Assembly: GCA_963663675.1 (NCBI GenBank)
Contig: OY760498.1
Coordinates: forward strand, 3,472,001 to 3,536,000
Reading direction: 5' to 3'
From: CAINVV01 sp963663675
GTDB lineage: Bacteria; Bacteroidota; Bacteroidia; Bacteroidales; Prolixibacteraceae
Length of the DNA stretch: 64,000 nucleotides
Shown here: positions 15,535 through 22,511 of the stretch, in pieces
Numbering within the stretch: the first letter of the stretch is position 1
Layout: each line of letters opens with the position of its first letter
Program-made: the position numbers and the translations under genes
The notes under the pieces: generated by a model
Told to the model about the DNA's origin: nothing
Seen by the model: only the letters and a program-made list of their open reading frames with translations
Database searches by the model: none

Positions 15535-15932
15535 ATGAATGAAAGATTTGAGGGGGAGCGGCAGAGTGGGAAAACACGCAACGGTGTAACTGCGCAATGT
15601 TTCCTTTATCCTTGTTACATTCTCCGTTTACCGTTCAAAGACCTGCCTTCCGCCATTAAAACAGTCCCCGAGCCACCGGGTGGTTTAGTTCTCCGGTATA
15701 CCGGTTTCCTTTGATAATAAACAAAGAAATCAGGAGGAATCCCGGAGATACTCAGAGGAAACAATGTTATCTCTCCGTATCCTTCTTCTCACCTTATTGT
15801 TTATTAGCTTCATAAACAAGCGTCACAGAGTTTCACTGTGGAAATAGTTTTCCTTTTCGTATCGTCATACAGTTTTCCCATCTTCACTTCGGATCGTCGT
15901 AAAGTCCTTTCCCGAAAATCCAAAATTTGTGC

Positions 15933-15940
15933 TATCTTTG
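15933..15940 (+). promoter_or_regulatory. tmRNA promoter -7 element
   Basis: TATCTTTG, identical to the -7 elements of rnpB and queA in this window, ending 10 bases before the first base of mature tmRNA. This places the start of transcription at or just before the mature 5' end. Confidence 0.65.
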
Positions 15941-15950
15941 TAACCCCTAT

Positions 15951-16344
15951 GGGGCTGACCGGTTTTGACAGCGGGCAGAAGAGGTATGTAAGCATGCCGG
16001 GCTTTGAGTTTTGGCCCGTAAATCCTAAAGCTCAAACAATTAGTTGGCGCAGATAACTACGCTCTTGCCGCTTAATCGACGTAACGTTGATCAGCTAATC
16101 CGGTATTAGATACTGGAGCGGGACATCTCCCGGGTGCCATGTCCTGAAGCGGCCCGACCCGGAGGTGCAGATAAATCGGGAATAGTCAGGGGATTACTCC
16201 GCTTCCCTGGCGAAACAACCGGAGTTAAGATGACAGTCGGTGGCCTTGAGCCAGCCGTCATTCGAAAACCAAGTCAAGGCTAAGCATGGAGAAAGCGTAT
16301 TGCTTCCTCGTTTGGACGCGGGTTCGACTCCCGCCAGCTCCACC
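15951..16344 (+). ncRNA. ssrA: tmRNA (transfer-messenger RNA)
   Basis: Rescues stalled ribosomes by acting as tRNA and then mRNA. The acceptor stem GGGGCTG at the 5' end pairs with CAGCTCC near the 3' end, and the T arm GGTTCGACTCC is present just upstream. The tag frame follows TTAGTT and reads GGC GCA GAT AAC TAC GCT CTT GCC GCT TAA (16046-16075), giving GADNYALAA after the charged alanine, close to the GENNYALAA-like tags of Bacteroidales. The 3' end is followed by ACCT, so the terminal CCA is not fully encoded. Internal paired GC-rich segments fit the pseudoknots. Preceded by a TATCTTTG promoter and followed by a clear terminator. Length about 394 bases, normal for one-piece tmRNA. Confidence 0.96.
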
Positions 16345-16346
16345 TC

Positions 16347-16378
16347 AGACCATTATCCAACGATAGTGGTCTTTTTTT
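16347..16378 (+). terminator. tmRNA terminator
   Basis: AGACCATTAT / ATAGTGGTCT form a 10-base stem with one G-T pair, followed by seven T residues, directly after the tmRNA 3' end. Confidence 0.85.
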
Positions 16379-16594
16379 ATGCCCACCCAAGTCGCTGGTA
16401 ACAGGCACTTTCCTCAGCAAGAATATGCCCGGGAAATTTATATGCACCAAGTGAAAGATTTTGAGATAGAATAAAAGTCTAATGAGAAGAAAAATACAAA
16501 ATTCAGATCTGTAACCTTTGGTTCCACTTTGAAACACAAAATCCAGCGGGTGACCGATCACTCGTTGGATTTGTAAAATACTGACAATTAAGGA

Positions 16595-17155
16595 TTACAT
16601 TCCCATTTCTTGCAGCATCGCCAAGGCTTTGTCCCTTAATGGTTTTTGACGTTTCCTCCAGATAAAATAGCCAACAAGGGCAGAACAACTCAGGAGTAAA
16701 AGAATACTTCCAAAACCAACCAGTATACGCATGGACTGATCTTCAAAAGGAAATCCTCTTTGTGCTGTGAAACTGAAGCCGAGTGCGCATAAAAGCACCG
16801 GTATGATTGTCTGGTAGGTTTTTGGTTGCCATAATGCGTAACGTGAGGCTGCTTTTCTGAGCATTTCCATGGTCGGGACTCCGTAATCAACAGCCTTGTA
16901 TTCACTGTGTAAACTCTTGAATAAAAGCGCAAATGATAAAAACCCCAAAGAAAAAAACAAAAAACCGATTTTATCTATCTCAGGGCGGTCAACAATTATT
17001 CCTATTAGGAATATTAGAAAATAGGTTATGGTCAGTACCCGCATGATCCATTTAGATGAACCAGTTAATGCTAGATACCTGGTATCTTCTCTTTCAAGCT
17101 CCTTTACCAGTTGTTCTATATCAATCTCTTGATTATTGTGCGGTATTGTTTTCAT
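16595..17155 (-). CDS. Four-helix integral membrane protein, partner of the ECF sigma factor
   Basis: A 186-residue protein I do not recognise as a named family. The N-terminal 45 residues are polar (QEIDIEQLVKELEREDTRYLALTG). Four hydrophobic segments follow: about 37-55, 62-80, 117-133 and 143-164 (GFGSILLLLSCSALVGYFIW). The C-terminus is basic (RKRQKPLRDKALAMLQEM). It starts 13 bases after the ECF sigma gene on the same strand and is almost certainly cotranscribed. Genes directly downstream of an ECF sigma often encode its anti-sigma factor or a membrane sensor. The polar N-terminus could face the cytoplasm and bind sigma, but no zinc-binding anti-sigma motif is visible, so this is only a positional guess. 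Confidence 0.75.
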   Translation of the reverse strand: MKTIPHNNQEIDIEQLVKELEREDTRYLALTGSSKWIMRVLTITYFLIFLIGIIVDRPEIDKIGFLFFSLGFLSFALLFKSLHSEYKAVDYGVPTMEMLRKAASRYALWQPKTYQTIIPVLLCALGFSFTAQRGFPFEDQSMRILVGFGSILLLLSCSALVGYFIWRKRQKPLRDKALAMLQEMGM

Positions 17156-17168
17156 AACTAATTGTATA

Positions 17169-17678
17169 TTAATTGATTAATTTTTGTTTAAGCTGTTCTT
17201 TAATCCGGTGAATTTTAACCTTGACATTGGGTTCCGTGAGACCGATCACATCGGCTATTTCCCGCAATGAAAGCCCTTCGAGAAAAAGCGATATCAGTGC
17301 TTTATCAATGACTGACAATTGATTAAGGCAGATTTCCAATTGTTCAAGATGCTCTTCTTTTCGAAATTTCTGCTCCAGGTCCTCTTCATCGAGCAGAACA
17401 ATCAGGCTTTGAGGGATCTGGTCGATGAATAATTTCTTATTCCGATAGGCAGAACCAGAGAAACTTATCGACGTGTTTACAGCAATTCTGTAGATCCAAG
17501 TGCTAATTGTTGAGTTGCCTCTGAATTTATCCAGGCTTTTCCAAATGTTCACGAGTACCTCCTGGTACATGTCGTTCAGGTCCGCATCATTGGGGCAGTA
17601 ATAGCTACATATTCTGTTAATTCTTCCGCTATTCCCTTCAAGGATCTCCTTAAACCGTTTTTCCTTTTGATCTTCCAT
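17169..17678 (-). CDS. ECF-type RNA polymerase sigma factor
   Basis: Alternative sigma factor of 169 residues with regions 2 and 4 only. Region 2: RINRICSYYCPNDADLNDMYQEVLVNIWKS, then FRGNSTISTWIYRIAVNTSI, a typical 2.1-2.4 stretch. Region 4: LSVIDKALISLFLEGLSLREIADVIGLTEPNVKVKIHRIKEQL, with the helix-turn-helix. It begins ATG at 17678 (MEDQKEKRFKEI) and is followed 13 bases later by a membrane protein that may control it. About 2.1 kb upstream is almost empty of genes. No autoregulatory promoter motif could be identified because the recognition sequence of this group is unknown to me. Confidence 0.92.
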   Translation of the reverse strand: MEDQKEKRFKEILEGNSGRINRICSYYCPNDADLNDMYQEVLVNIWKSLDKFRGNSTISTWIYRIAVNTSISFSGSAYRNKKLFIDQIPQSLIVLLDEEDLEQKFRKEEHLEQLEICLNQLSVIDKALISLFLEGLSLREIADVIGLTEPNVKVKIHRIKEQLKQKLIN

Positions 17679-18051
17679 TTTCGGATGTGTTTAACTATTT
17701 AGTCAGGACTATGCATGAATGGTTACAAATTTTTATCATGAATTCTGCCTGGCAGGTTTTTGCTACAACGAAGGCATTCAGGTTCTTCACATCACTGTGA
17801 AATTACGAAAGCGGCCATTAATGAAATTGATCAAATTTAAAGATTATTCTGAAGGTCCCCCGGTTGGAAACACGTCCTTATTTTCACACTGGTAATCTGT
17901 TTGTCACCTGCCTTCTCAAAGATATAACCTTTGTGATGCTCCGGGAACCTGGCCAAAACAGTAACCTATTAATCAGCCATTTCAGTGCGAAAAACAATTG
18001 ATTGAAAATCGTTTCACCCGGTTGGAGCCAGGGAGTACAGACCTGCTGTTC

Positions 18052-18438
18052 TCAGGTTTTGTATTGTTTCTTCTTAAAGATGACTTTTACTATTTTTCCA
18101 GGCAAATAGGAGTTGTACCAATTTACTAATTCATTTTCATCCAAACAAATATGCTCATCGACCTGAATATCCTGGTAACCACAAACGCCGGCAAAGAGGC
18201 AGCAGATAATGAGAGACTGGCCTCTTTTGGTCATCTTGGGACTCATTTTGAGGTGATGAATAAAGAGTTCCCGCTGGATTATGTCAGGTGTGACGGTCTG
18301 GTCTTTAATGTCCGGGGCATTTGCGACAGGGGTATTGATATTCAGGATATTGACCTGGAGTAGGTTAAACCCTGAAGGTTTATCGCTTTCAACTCCAATT
18401 TCATTGAGGATAATGAACTGGCCCAAATAAAAATTCAA
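18052..18438 (-). CDS. Doubtful hypothetical protein
   Basis: A 128-codon frame in an otherwise gene-poor region, unrecognised. It has no signal peptide, domain motif, promoter or Shine-Dalgarno site that I can see, and a 70-codon frame overlaps it on the other strand. The C-terminal segment (DENELVNWYNSYLPGKIVKVIFKKK) looks protein-like. The middle (SLIICCLFAGVCGY) looks like either a helix or translated non-coding sequence. Could be a decayed gene. Listed for completeness only. Confidence 0.22.
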   Translation of the reverse strand: MNFYLGQFIILNEIGVESDKPSGFNLLQVNILNINTPVANAPDIKDQTVTPDIIQRELFIHHLKMSPKMTKRGQSLIICCLFAGVCGYQDIQVDEHICLDENELVNWYNSYLPGKIVKVIFKKKQYKT

Positions 18439-19198
18439 ATCATCCTCAACTTTCCAATGAACTTGCAGGCAAGTTATTAATGAGGCAAATTTCGATTATC
18501 CGTGTTACCCTAACGTGTTGTTGCGGAAGGCTGAATGCTCGCCTGGCCAGTCTGTGTCAACAAATCAGTTGTTTGTGTCGATGTACCGTCAAACTAAGTT
18601 GCTTCCATGAATAAAGAAATCTGCATTTTTTTGACTTCCGATTACAATCTCCAGTAAAATTTACTACGCCGATAGCCTGATACTATCCGAATATTGATCC
18701 ACATGCAGCATCTAATATTCTCTTTTTAAGTATATTATCCCGTGCATCTATTATTGGTAACTACCTGTCCGGAAAAACTTCCCACTGGAGTCTTGTAGGG
18801 ATATAACCTACAGCAGAATAAGAATTTCCGGATTTAAGTTTCATCTTTCACCTACTTCACAGGCACATTCTCCGGCTTATATTTACATGATTATTTGTAA
18901 TGCGAAATAGCCAAAAAAAAATCCGGGTAAACAGAAAAAAATAAGATAATTGCAAGGTTACTCCTATTAAAATACTGAAATGATTGCAGCCCGGTAAGAG
19001 AAAATTGATGTCGAAGTTCATTACCATAATAATTCAAGGGGCAGAGCGAATTTCAAACTCTGCAAAAGCAAAACTGGAGGCGACGTTATAGTTAACCAAC
19101 CGAAAATTATAATGGAAGAGTCCCACAAAATACTGAAGTAAGGCAGCGGTGCTTGAAATCATTAACAGTTCAGACAACATAATTTTTACAGATAATTG

Positions 19199-19206
19199 TA
19201 TTTTTG
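19199..19206 (+). promoter_or_regulatory. -7 element of candidate small RNA 1
   Basis: TATTTTTG matches TAnnTTTG. No reading frame of note follows for 600 bases, but an intrinsic terminator does, 75 bases downstream. Confidence 0.5.
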
Positions 19207-19211
19207 CGAAT

Positions 19212-19310
19212 TGTATAAGGTTAGTTATTAGTTAGAGTGATTGATTTCTTAGATTCAAATTTAGTTTAGTGTTTTGAAAAGTCTGGAGGACCCTTAACTC
19301 CAGGCTTTTT
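19212..19310 (+). ncRNA. Candidate small RNA 1 (about 100 nt)
   Basis: A short unit with a promoter element (TATTTTTG, 19199-19206), an AT-rich body containing TTAGTTATTAG and ATTGATTTCTTAGA, and a terminator hairpin GTCTGGAG / CTCCAGGC (19281-19305) followed by a T-run. No start codon opens a frame longer than a few codons. The unit resembles a second one at 20640-20740 in order and sequence of its parts. It could be a trans-acting small RNA, a leader, or a relic; no target is apparent. The 5' end is placed from the promoter element and is approximate. Confidence 0.42.
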
Positions 19311-19820
19311 ATTGTATCTAAATTGATGTCACTCCCTTTACAAACTTTTCCCGGATATTCATTTTCTTTTGATAGTTATAGCTTATACAGCGCATCATAG
19401 GATATTGGAATATTGCGAATCCTGTTTCTCAAATTTTGTTTTCCGAGACAATAAACTCCTCGTTTAATGGAACAGTCGATTTTATTTTATTGCTATCATC
19501 CTAAGAAAAAAGGGATCTATTTTAGGCTACCGATGAAAGCAATAATAAACTTTCGCAATACTGTAATCTTGCCAATTTTGTTGAAAAAAATATCTTAAAC
19601 AAACATATAATACTGATTTACTTATCATTAACTTCTTGATAGTTGAATCTCACCTAAGCATCAATCATATGGTTTTTTGGAATTTATGTAGGTATTTTGC
19701 CTACATATAAATCAGCATTTCCGAACCCCTTTTTAGTATTTCCCCTATTCCCGCCGGATAACTGTTGTCGTAATTTTACATTCATCAGACATTCTGAAAT
19801 AATGTCAAATAACCGAAACC

Positions 19821-20054
19821 ATGAAAATAGATAACAGAACATTGCAAAGGAAAATTGGCAAGGAGCCGGTATTCATTTATAGTGATTTTGAAGAATGCGC
19901 TATCAGGGCGGAAAAAGTTGATGGGGAGATTGTGTACTACCTTAAATTCAAGGGGAACCATGAGTTCAAAGCCATTTACAACAGCAGGCTGGTGGGAGAT
20001 GCCCTGTCGAGCAACCCTGAATTTATCACGAAGGAACAGTACAACAGGTATTAG
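19821..20054 (+). CDS. Small hypothetical protein (77 aa)
   Basis: Unrecognised cytoplasmic-looking protein. No signal peptide or membrane segment. Alternating polar/hydrophobic pattern (EPVFIYSDFEECAIRAEKVDGEIVYYLKFKG is split here as EPVFIYSDF and EIVYYLKFKG) suggests a small beta-rich fold, ending TKEQYNRY. Starts with ATG at 19821. The frame has normal codon use, and the minus-strand frame over the same bases is less protein-like. It lies about 500 bases after candidate small RNA 1 and 174 bases before a small membrane protein on the same strand. Function unknown. Confidence 0.6.
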   Translation: MKIDNRTLQRKIGKEPVFIYSDFEECAIRAEKVDGEIVYYLKFKGNHEFKAIYNSRLVGDALSSNPEFITKEQYNRY

Positions 20055-20228
20055 AATTGCATGGTAATTCCCACTCAACTGTATCCGGAGCCTTCCTTTC
20101 CGAAAATCACAAGAGCCGGTTCAGAGCAGAACTAATCTTCAACAGTTAATCTTCACAGGCTAAATGCTTTATAAAATATTCGTTATTACACAGGATCCCA
20201 ACGCACAAACCTAATTAGAAAAAACCTT

Positions 20229-20564
20229 ATGTTAGCACTTATCGAATTTATCGTAGTCGGATTACTCTTTTTCGGGCTTTTGAAGTTATCTTATGTCGGG
20301 AAAGAGAACAAGAATGACAGGAAGATTACTCTTAGGCAAATTGCAAAGAAAATTGTCAGTGAATTTTGGGTTTACTACCTATTCCCGCTGATTCTGCTTA
20401 TTCTTGCCTTAATTATTGCTTACAACATTGAAAGTTGGCATGCTGAAATGAAAGGAGTCCTTTTGTCAGCGCTGATGTTGTTCTGTAGCTTCTTTATTTT
20501 CACTGCGGCCTTTCTGAGAATGAAAGATTCCATTTGGGGAGAAAGTCTCTATAAATCCGAATAG
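20229..20564 (+). CDS. Small membrane protein (111 aa, three helices)
   Basis: Unrecognised integral membrane protein. Three hydrophobic segments are clear: about residues 3-22 (LIEFIVVGLLFFGLLKL), 49-67 (YYLFPLILLILALIIAY) and 79-96 (LLSALMLFCSFFIFTAAFL), separated by a basic cytoplasmic-looking loop (GKENKNDRKITLRQIAKK). It starts with ATG at 20229 and ends with a polar tail. The gene stands alone on the plus strand between a small hypothetical gene and candidate small RNA 2. No partner or domain suggests a role. Confidence 0.7.
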   Translation: MLALIEFIVVGLLFFGLLKLSYVGKENKNDRKITLRQIAKKIVSEFWVYYLFPLILLILALIIAYNIESWHAEMKGVLLSALMLFCSFFIFTAAFLRMKDSIWGESLYKSE

Positions 20565-20639
20565 TTTACCGCTTCCGGCAAAAAAAGGAGCCAGGGATAT
20601 TGAAAATTGCACCAAATTGTTTATAGAAAATTTTTGGTG

Positions 20640-20740
20640 TAAATAATTGAATTGATTAGTTGTTAGATTTAATTGTTTCGTAGAATTAAGTTCATGTGCT
20701 GAAAGGCAGGAGGGTCCCAATCTTCCTGTCTTTCATTTTA
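20640..20740 (+). ncRNA. Candidate small RNA 2 (about 100 nt), similar to small RNA 1
   Basis: A -7-like AATTTTTG at 20629-20636 (one mismatch to TAnnTTTG) is followed by an AT-rich body with TTAGTTGTTAG and ATTGTTTCGTAGA, then a 10-base terminator stem AAAGGCAGGA / TCCTGTCTTT (20702-20733) and a T-rich tail. The first body motif (TTAGTTRTTAG), the second (ATTGWTTC.TAGA) and the position of a G-rich/CCC loop in the hairpin are shared with candidate small RNA 1, while the stem bases differ but still pair. No coding potential. Ends approximate. Confidence 0.4.
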
Positions 20741-20889
20741 GTGCTCTGGCATGCCGGTTTTTCCTGTGAAAACAAATATCAGTATATCCGGCCCGGGGAT
20801 CAAGCTACTTTGCATCAGGTAGTGTAGTAGTTTTGAAATCGATCCTTCCATCACGACGCTTTCAGCTATCTCAGGTTTCAGAAGCTCTT

Positions 20890-22203
20890 TTACAGGTTCG
20901 CACCTTCCAAATCCGAATCAAGCAAATCCGTGCCTTTCAGGTTGGCGCCTTTCAGATTGGCATCAATAAGGATAGAACGCTGAAAATTGGCGTCAGTCAG
21001 ATTGGCAAGCCAAAGAGAGGCTCCTTTTAGATTGGCTCCTTTAAGGTTGGCATCGCTCAGGTTGGCTCCTTTAAGGTTAGCATCCGATATAATTGCCCGC
21101 TGGAGGTTAGATCTCCGTAAATTAGTCCCTTCAAGGTTTGATCCTTTGAGATTGACTGCTTTAAGGTTGGCAAAGCTTAGGTTGGCACCCTGAAGGTTGG
21201 CACCCTGAAGATTGGCACCACTTAAATTTACACCTTCCAGTTCAGCATCCTTTAAAGAAATATATTCCAGGTTTGCATTGCCCCATCGGGCACCCTTTAA
21301 GTTCGCCCCTTCAAGGCTTGCTTCGCCCAGGTCTGCACCTTTCAGATCAGTATCCTGTAGATTGGCGCCATTGAGGGAAGCCCCGTACAGGAAGGTATTC
21401 CACAGGGAAGCTCCCTCAAGATTCGCCCCATTTAAATTGGCATCGACAAAAATTGCCCTTTGAAGATTCGCTCCTTTAAGATTCGCACCAGTAAGATTCG
21501 CGGTTCCAAGGTTTGCACGCTGCAGGTTAGCGCCGCTAAGGTTGGCCCCTTGGAGATTCGCTTCTCCAATCTCGGCACTTTTGAGATCCGAATCCTCCAG
21601 GTTTGCACCACTAAGATTGGCTTTCTTAAGATTGGCTCCCTTGAAGTTGGCAAAATACATATCTGCATGTTCCATATTTGCCTGCTCCAGGTCTGCACCT
21701 CTCAGGTTTACGTTCTTCATATTAGCTCCGGAAAGGTTGGCGCCCTGCAGATTAGCATCATTGAGGTAGGCTCCTTCAAGAGATGCACTTTGCAGGTTGG
21801 CTTTTTTCAAATTTGCATCTCCGATAATTGCTCTTTCAAGATTAGCTCCCTCAAGATTGGCACCCTCAAGGTTGGCACCCTCAAGATCGGCATCCTCAAG
21901 AATTGAGTTCCTCAGATCGGCATGACTCAGATTGGCATCTTCAAGATTGGCTCCCTCCAGGTTGGCACCACGCAGATTGGCTCCTTTTAAATTGGCATCC
22001 AGTAAAATGGCATGCTGAAGGTTGGCTCCCTCAAAATTTGAGTTCTGAAGGTCGGCTCCTTTCAAATAAGCCCCAGATAAATCAATTTCTTTAAACTGAC
22101 CGTTCTTCAAAACAAAAACACTTTTGCCGCCACCCTTGAGGTATTCCCCAATTTTCTTTACATCAGTCATTTTAGTAGTATTTGAGATTGGTTTTACAAT
22201 CAT
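20890..22203 (-). CDS. Pentapeptide-repeat protein, 79 consecutive repeats
   Basis: From residue 42 to the end (437) the protein is an unbroken series of 79 pentapeptides of the form A(N/D)LxG, e.g. LKGANLEGANLRGANL-like runs, with no break in register. Such repeats fold into a right-handed quadrilateral beta-helix; four repeats make a turn, so about 20 turns, an unusually long rod. The first 41 residues (DVKKIGEYLKGGGKSVFVLKNG) form a small separate module. A second possible start is Met12 (22170). No signal peptide or membrane segment, so probably cytoplasmic. Some pentapeptide proteins mimic DNA and protect gyrase, but those are dimers of shorter rods, so that role is not assumed. Encoded by a matching DNA repeat of 15-base periodicity. 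Monocistronic. Confidence 0.93.
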   Translation of the reverse strand: MIVKPISNTTKMTDVKKIGEYLKGGGKSVFVLKNGQFKEIDLSGAYLKGADLQNSNFEGANLQHAILLDANLKGANLRGANLEGANLEDANLSHADLRNSILEDADLEGANLEGANLEGANLERAIIGDANLKKANLQSASLEGAYLNDANLQGANLSGANMKNVNLRGADLEQANMEHADMYFANFKGANLKKANLSGANLEDSDLKSAEIGEANLQGANLSGANLQRANLGTANLTGANLKGANLQRAIFVDANLNGANLEGASLWNTFLYGASLNGANLQDTDLKGADLGEASLEGANLKGARWGNANLEYISLKDAELEGVNLSGANLQGANLQGANLSFANLKAVNLKGSNLEGTNLRRSNLQRAIISDANLKGANLSDANLKGANLKGASLWLANLTDANFQRSILIDANLKGANLKGTDLLDSDLEGANL

Positions 22204-22449
22204 GAAATTGCTTGTCTGCAGGTATGTACAATGTAACCGTTCAATCCAAAAATATCAAATGCGTCTGCCATTCCATTTTTTAGGAATATCCCATAGGGAA
22301 ACACAATCCAAATCTAACATTCAAATTTACCAATTACTAATAAAATCGTAATAATCATTTAATTAAAAAGCACGATCCATTGTAATAAAATCAGTTAGAC
22401 AGCTTCATAACCTCTTGCCGGATAAGCCGGAACAAAATTTCTCTGTTCG

Positions 22450-22483
22450 AAAAAAAAGGTACCAGGTCTGAACCCGGTACCTT
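22450..22483 (-). terminator. M16 peptidase terminator
   Basis: Minus strand AAGGTACCGGG ... ACCTGGTACCTT stem followed by a run of seven or more T residues, about 30 bases after the peptidase stop codon. Confidence 0.85.
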
Positions 22484-22511
22484 CTCTCAGTTTCATTCAG
22501 TAATACTTCTG

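Larger units (their letters stand above)
15499..15950. other. Intergenic region between rpe and tmRNA with inverted repeat remnants
   Basis: About 450 bases without a convincing gene. It begins with three units of the 8-bp repeat (CGACTGTA CGACTGTA CGAGGGTA, 15511-15534). It ends with degenerate units in the opposite orientation (CGTCATACAG near 15863 and GTCGTAAAGTC near 15896), so it has the same overall arrangement as the element at 5580-6223, but with no four-helix-bundle reading frame left. The tmRNA promoter occupies the last 20 bases. Confidence 0.55.
17679..19820. other. 2.1-kb gene-poor region
   Basis: No convincing full-length gene. Contents seen: a short minus-strand frame at about 17832-17945 that reads like the C-terminal end of a protein (FPEHHKGYIFEKAGDK) after two stop codons; a doubtful 128-codon minus-strand frame at 18052-18438; a 27-codon plus-strand frame at 19008-19091 (MSKFITIIIQGAERISNSAK); and a candidate small RNA with promoter and terminator at 19199-19310. 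The rest is AT-rich without clear hairpins or repeats. The fragments suggest decayed genes, but none can be named. Confidence 0.5.

Noticed and set aside
16280..16561. 93-codon minus-strand frame over the tmRNA 3' end
   Set aside because: Overlaps the tRNA-like domain and terminator; its sequence is a by-product of the structured RNA.
18151..18363. 70-codon plus-strand frame (MLIDLNILVTTNAG...)
   Set aside because: Overlaps the doubtful minus-strand frame, lacks promoter or family signature; neither strand is convincing.
20833..22094. Several plus-strand frames antisense to the pentapeptide gene
   Set aside because: Their arginine/alanine- and isoleucine-rich repeats are only the reverse reading of the repeat DNA.
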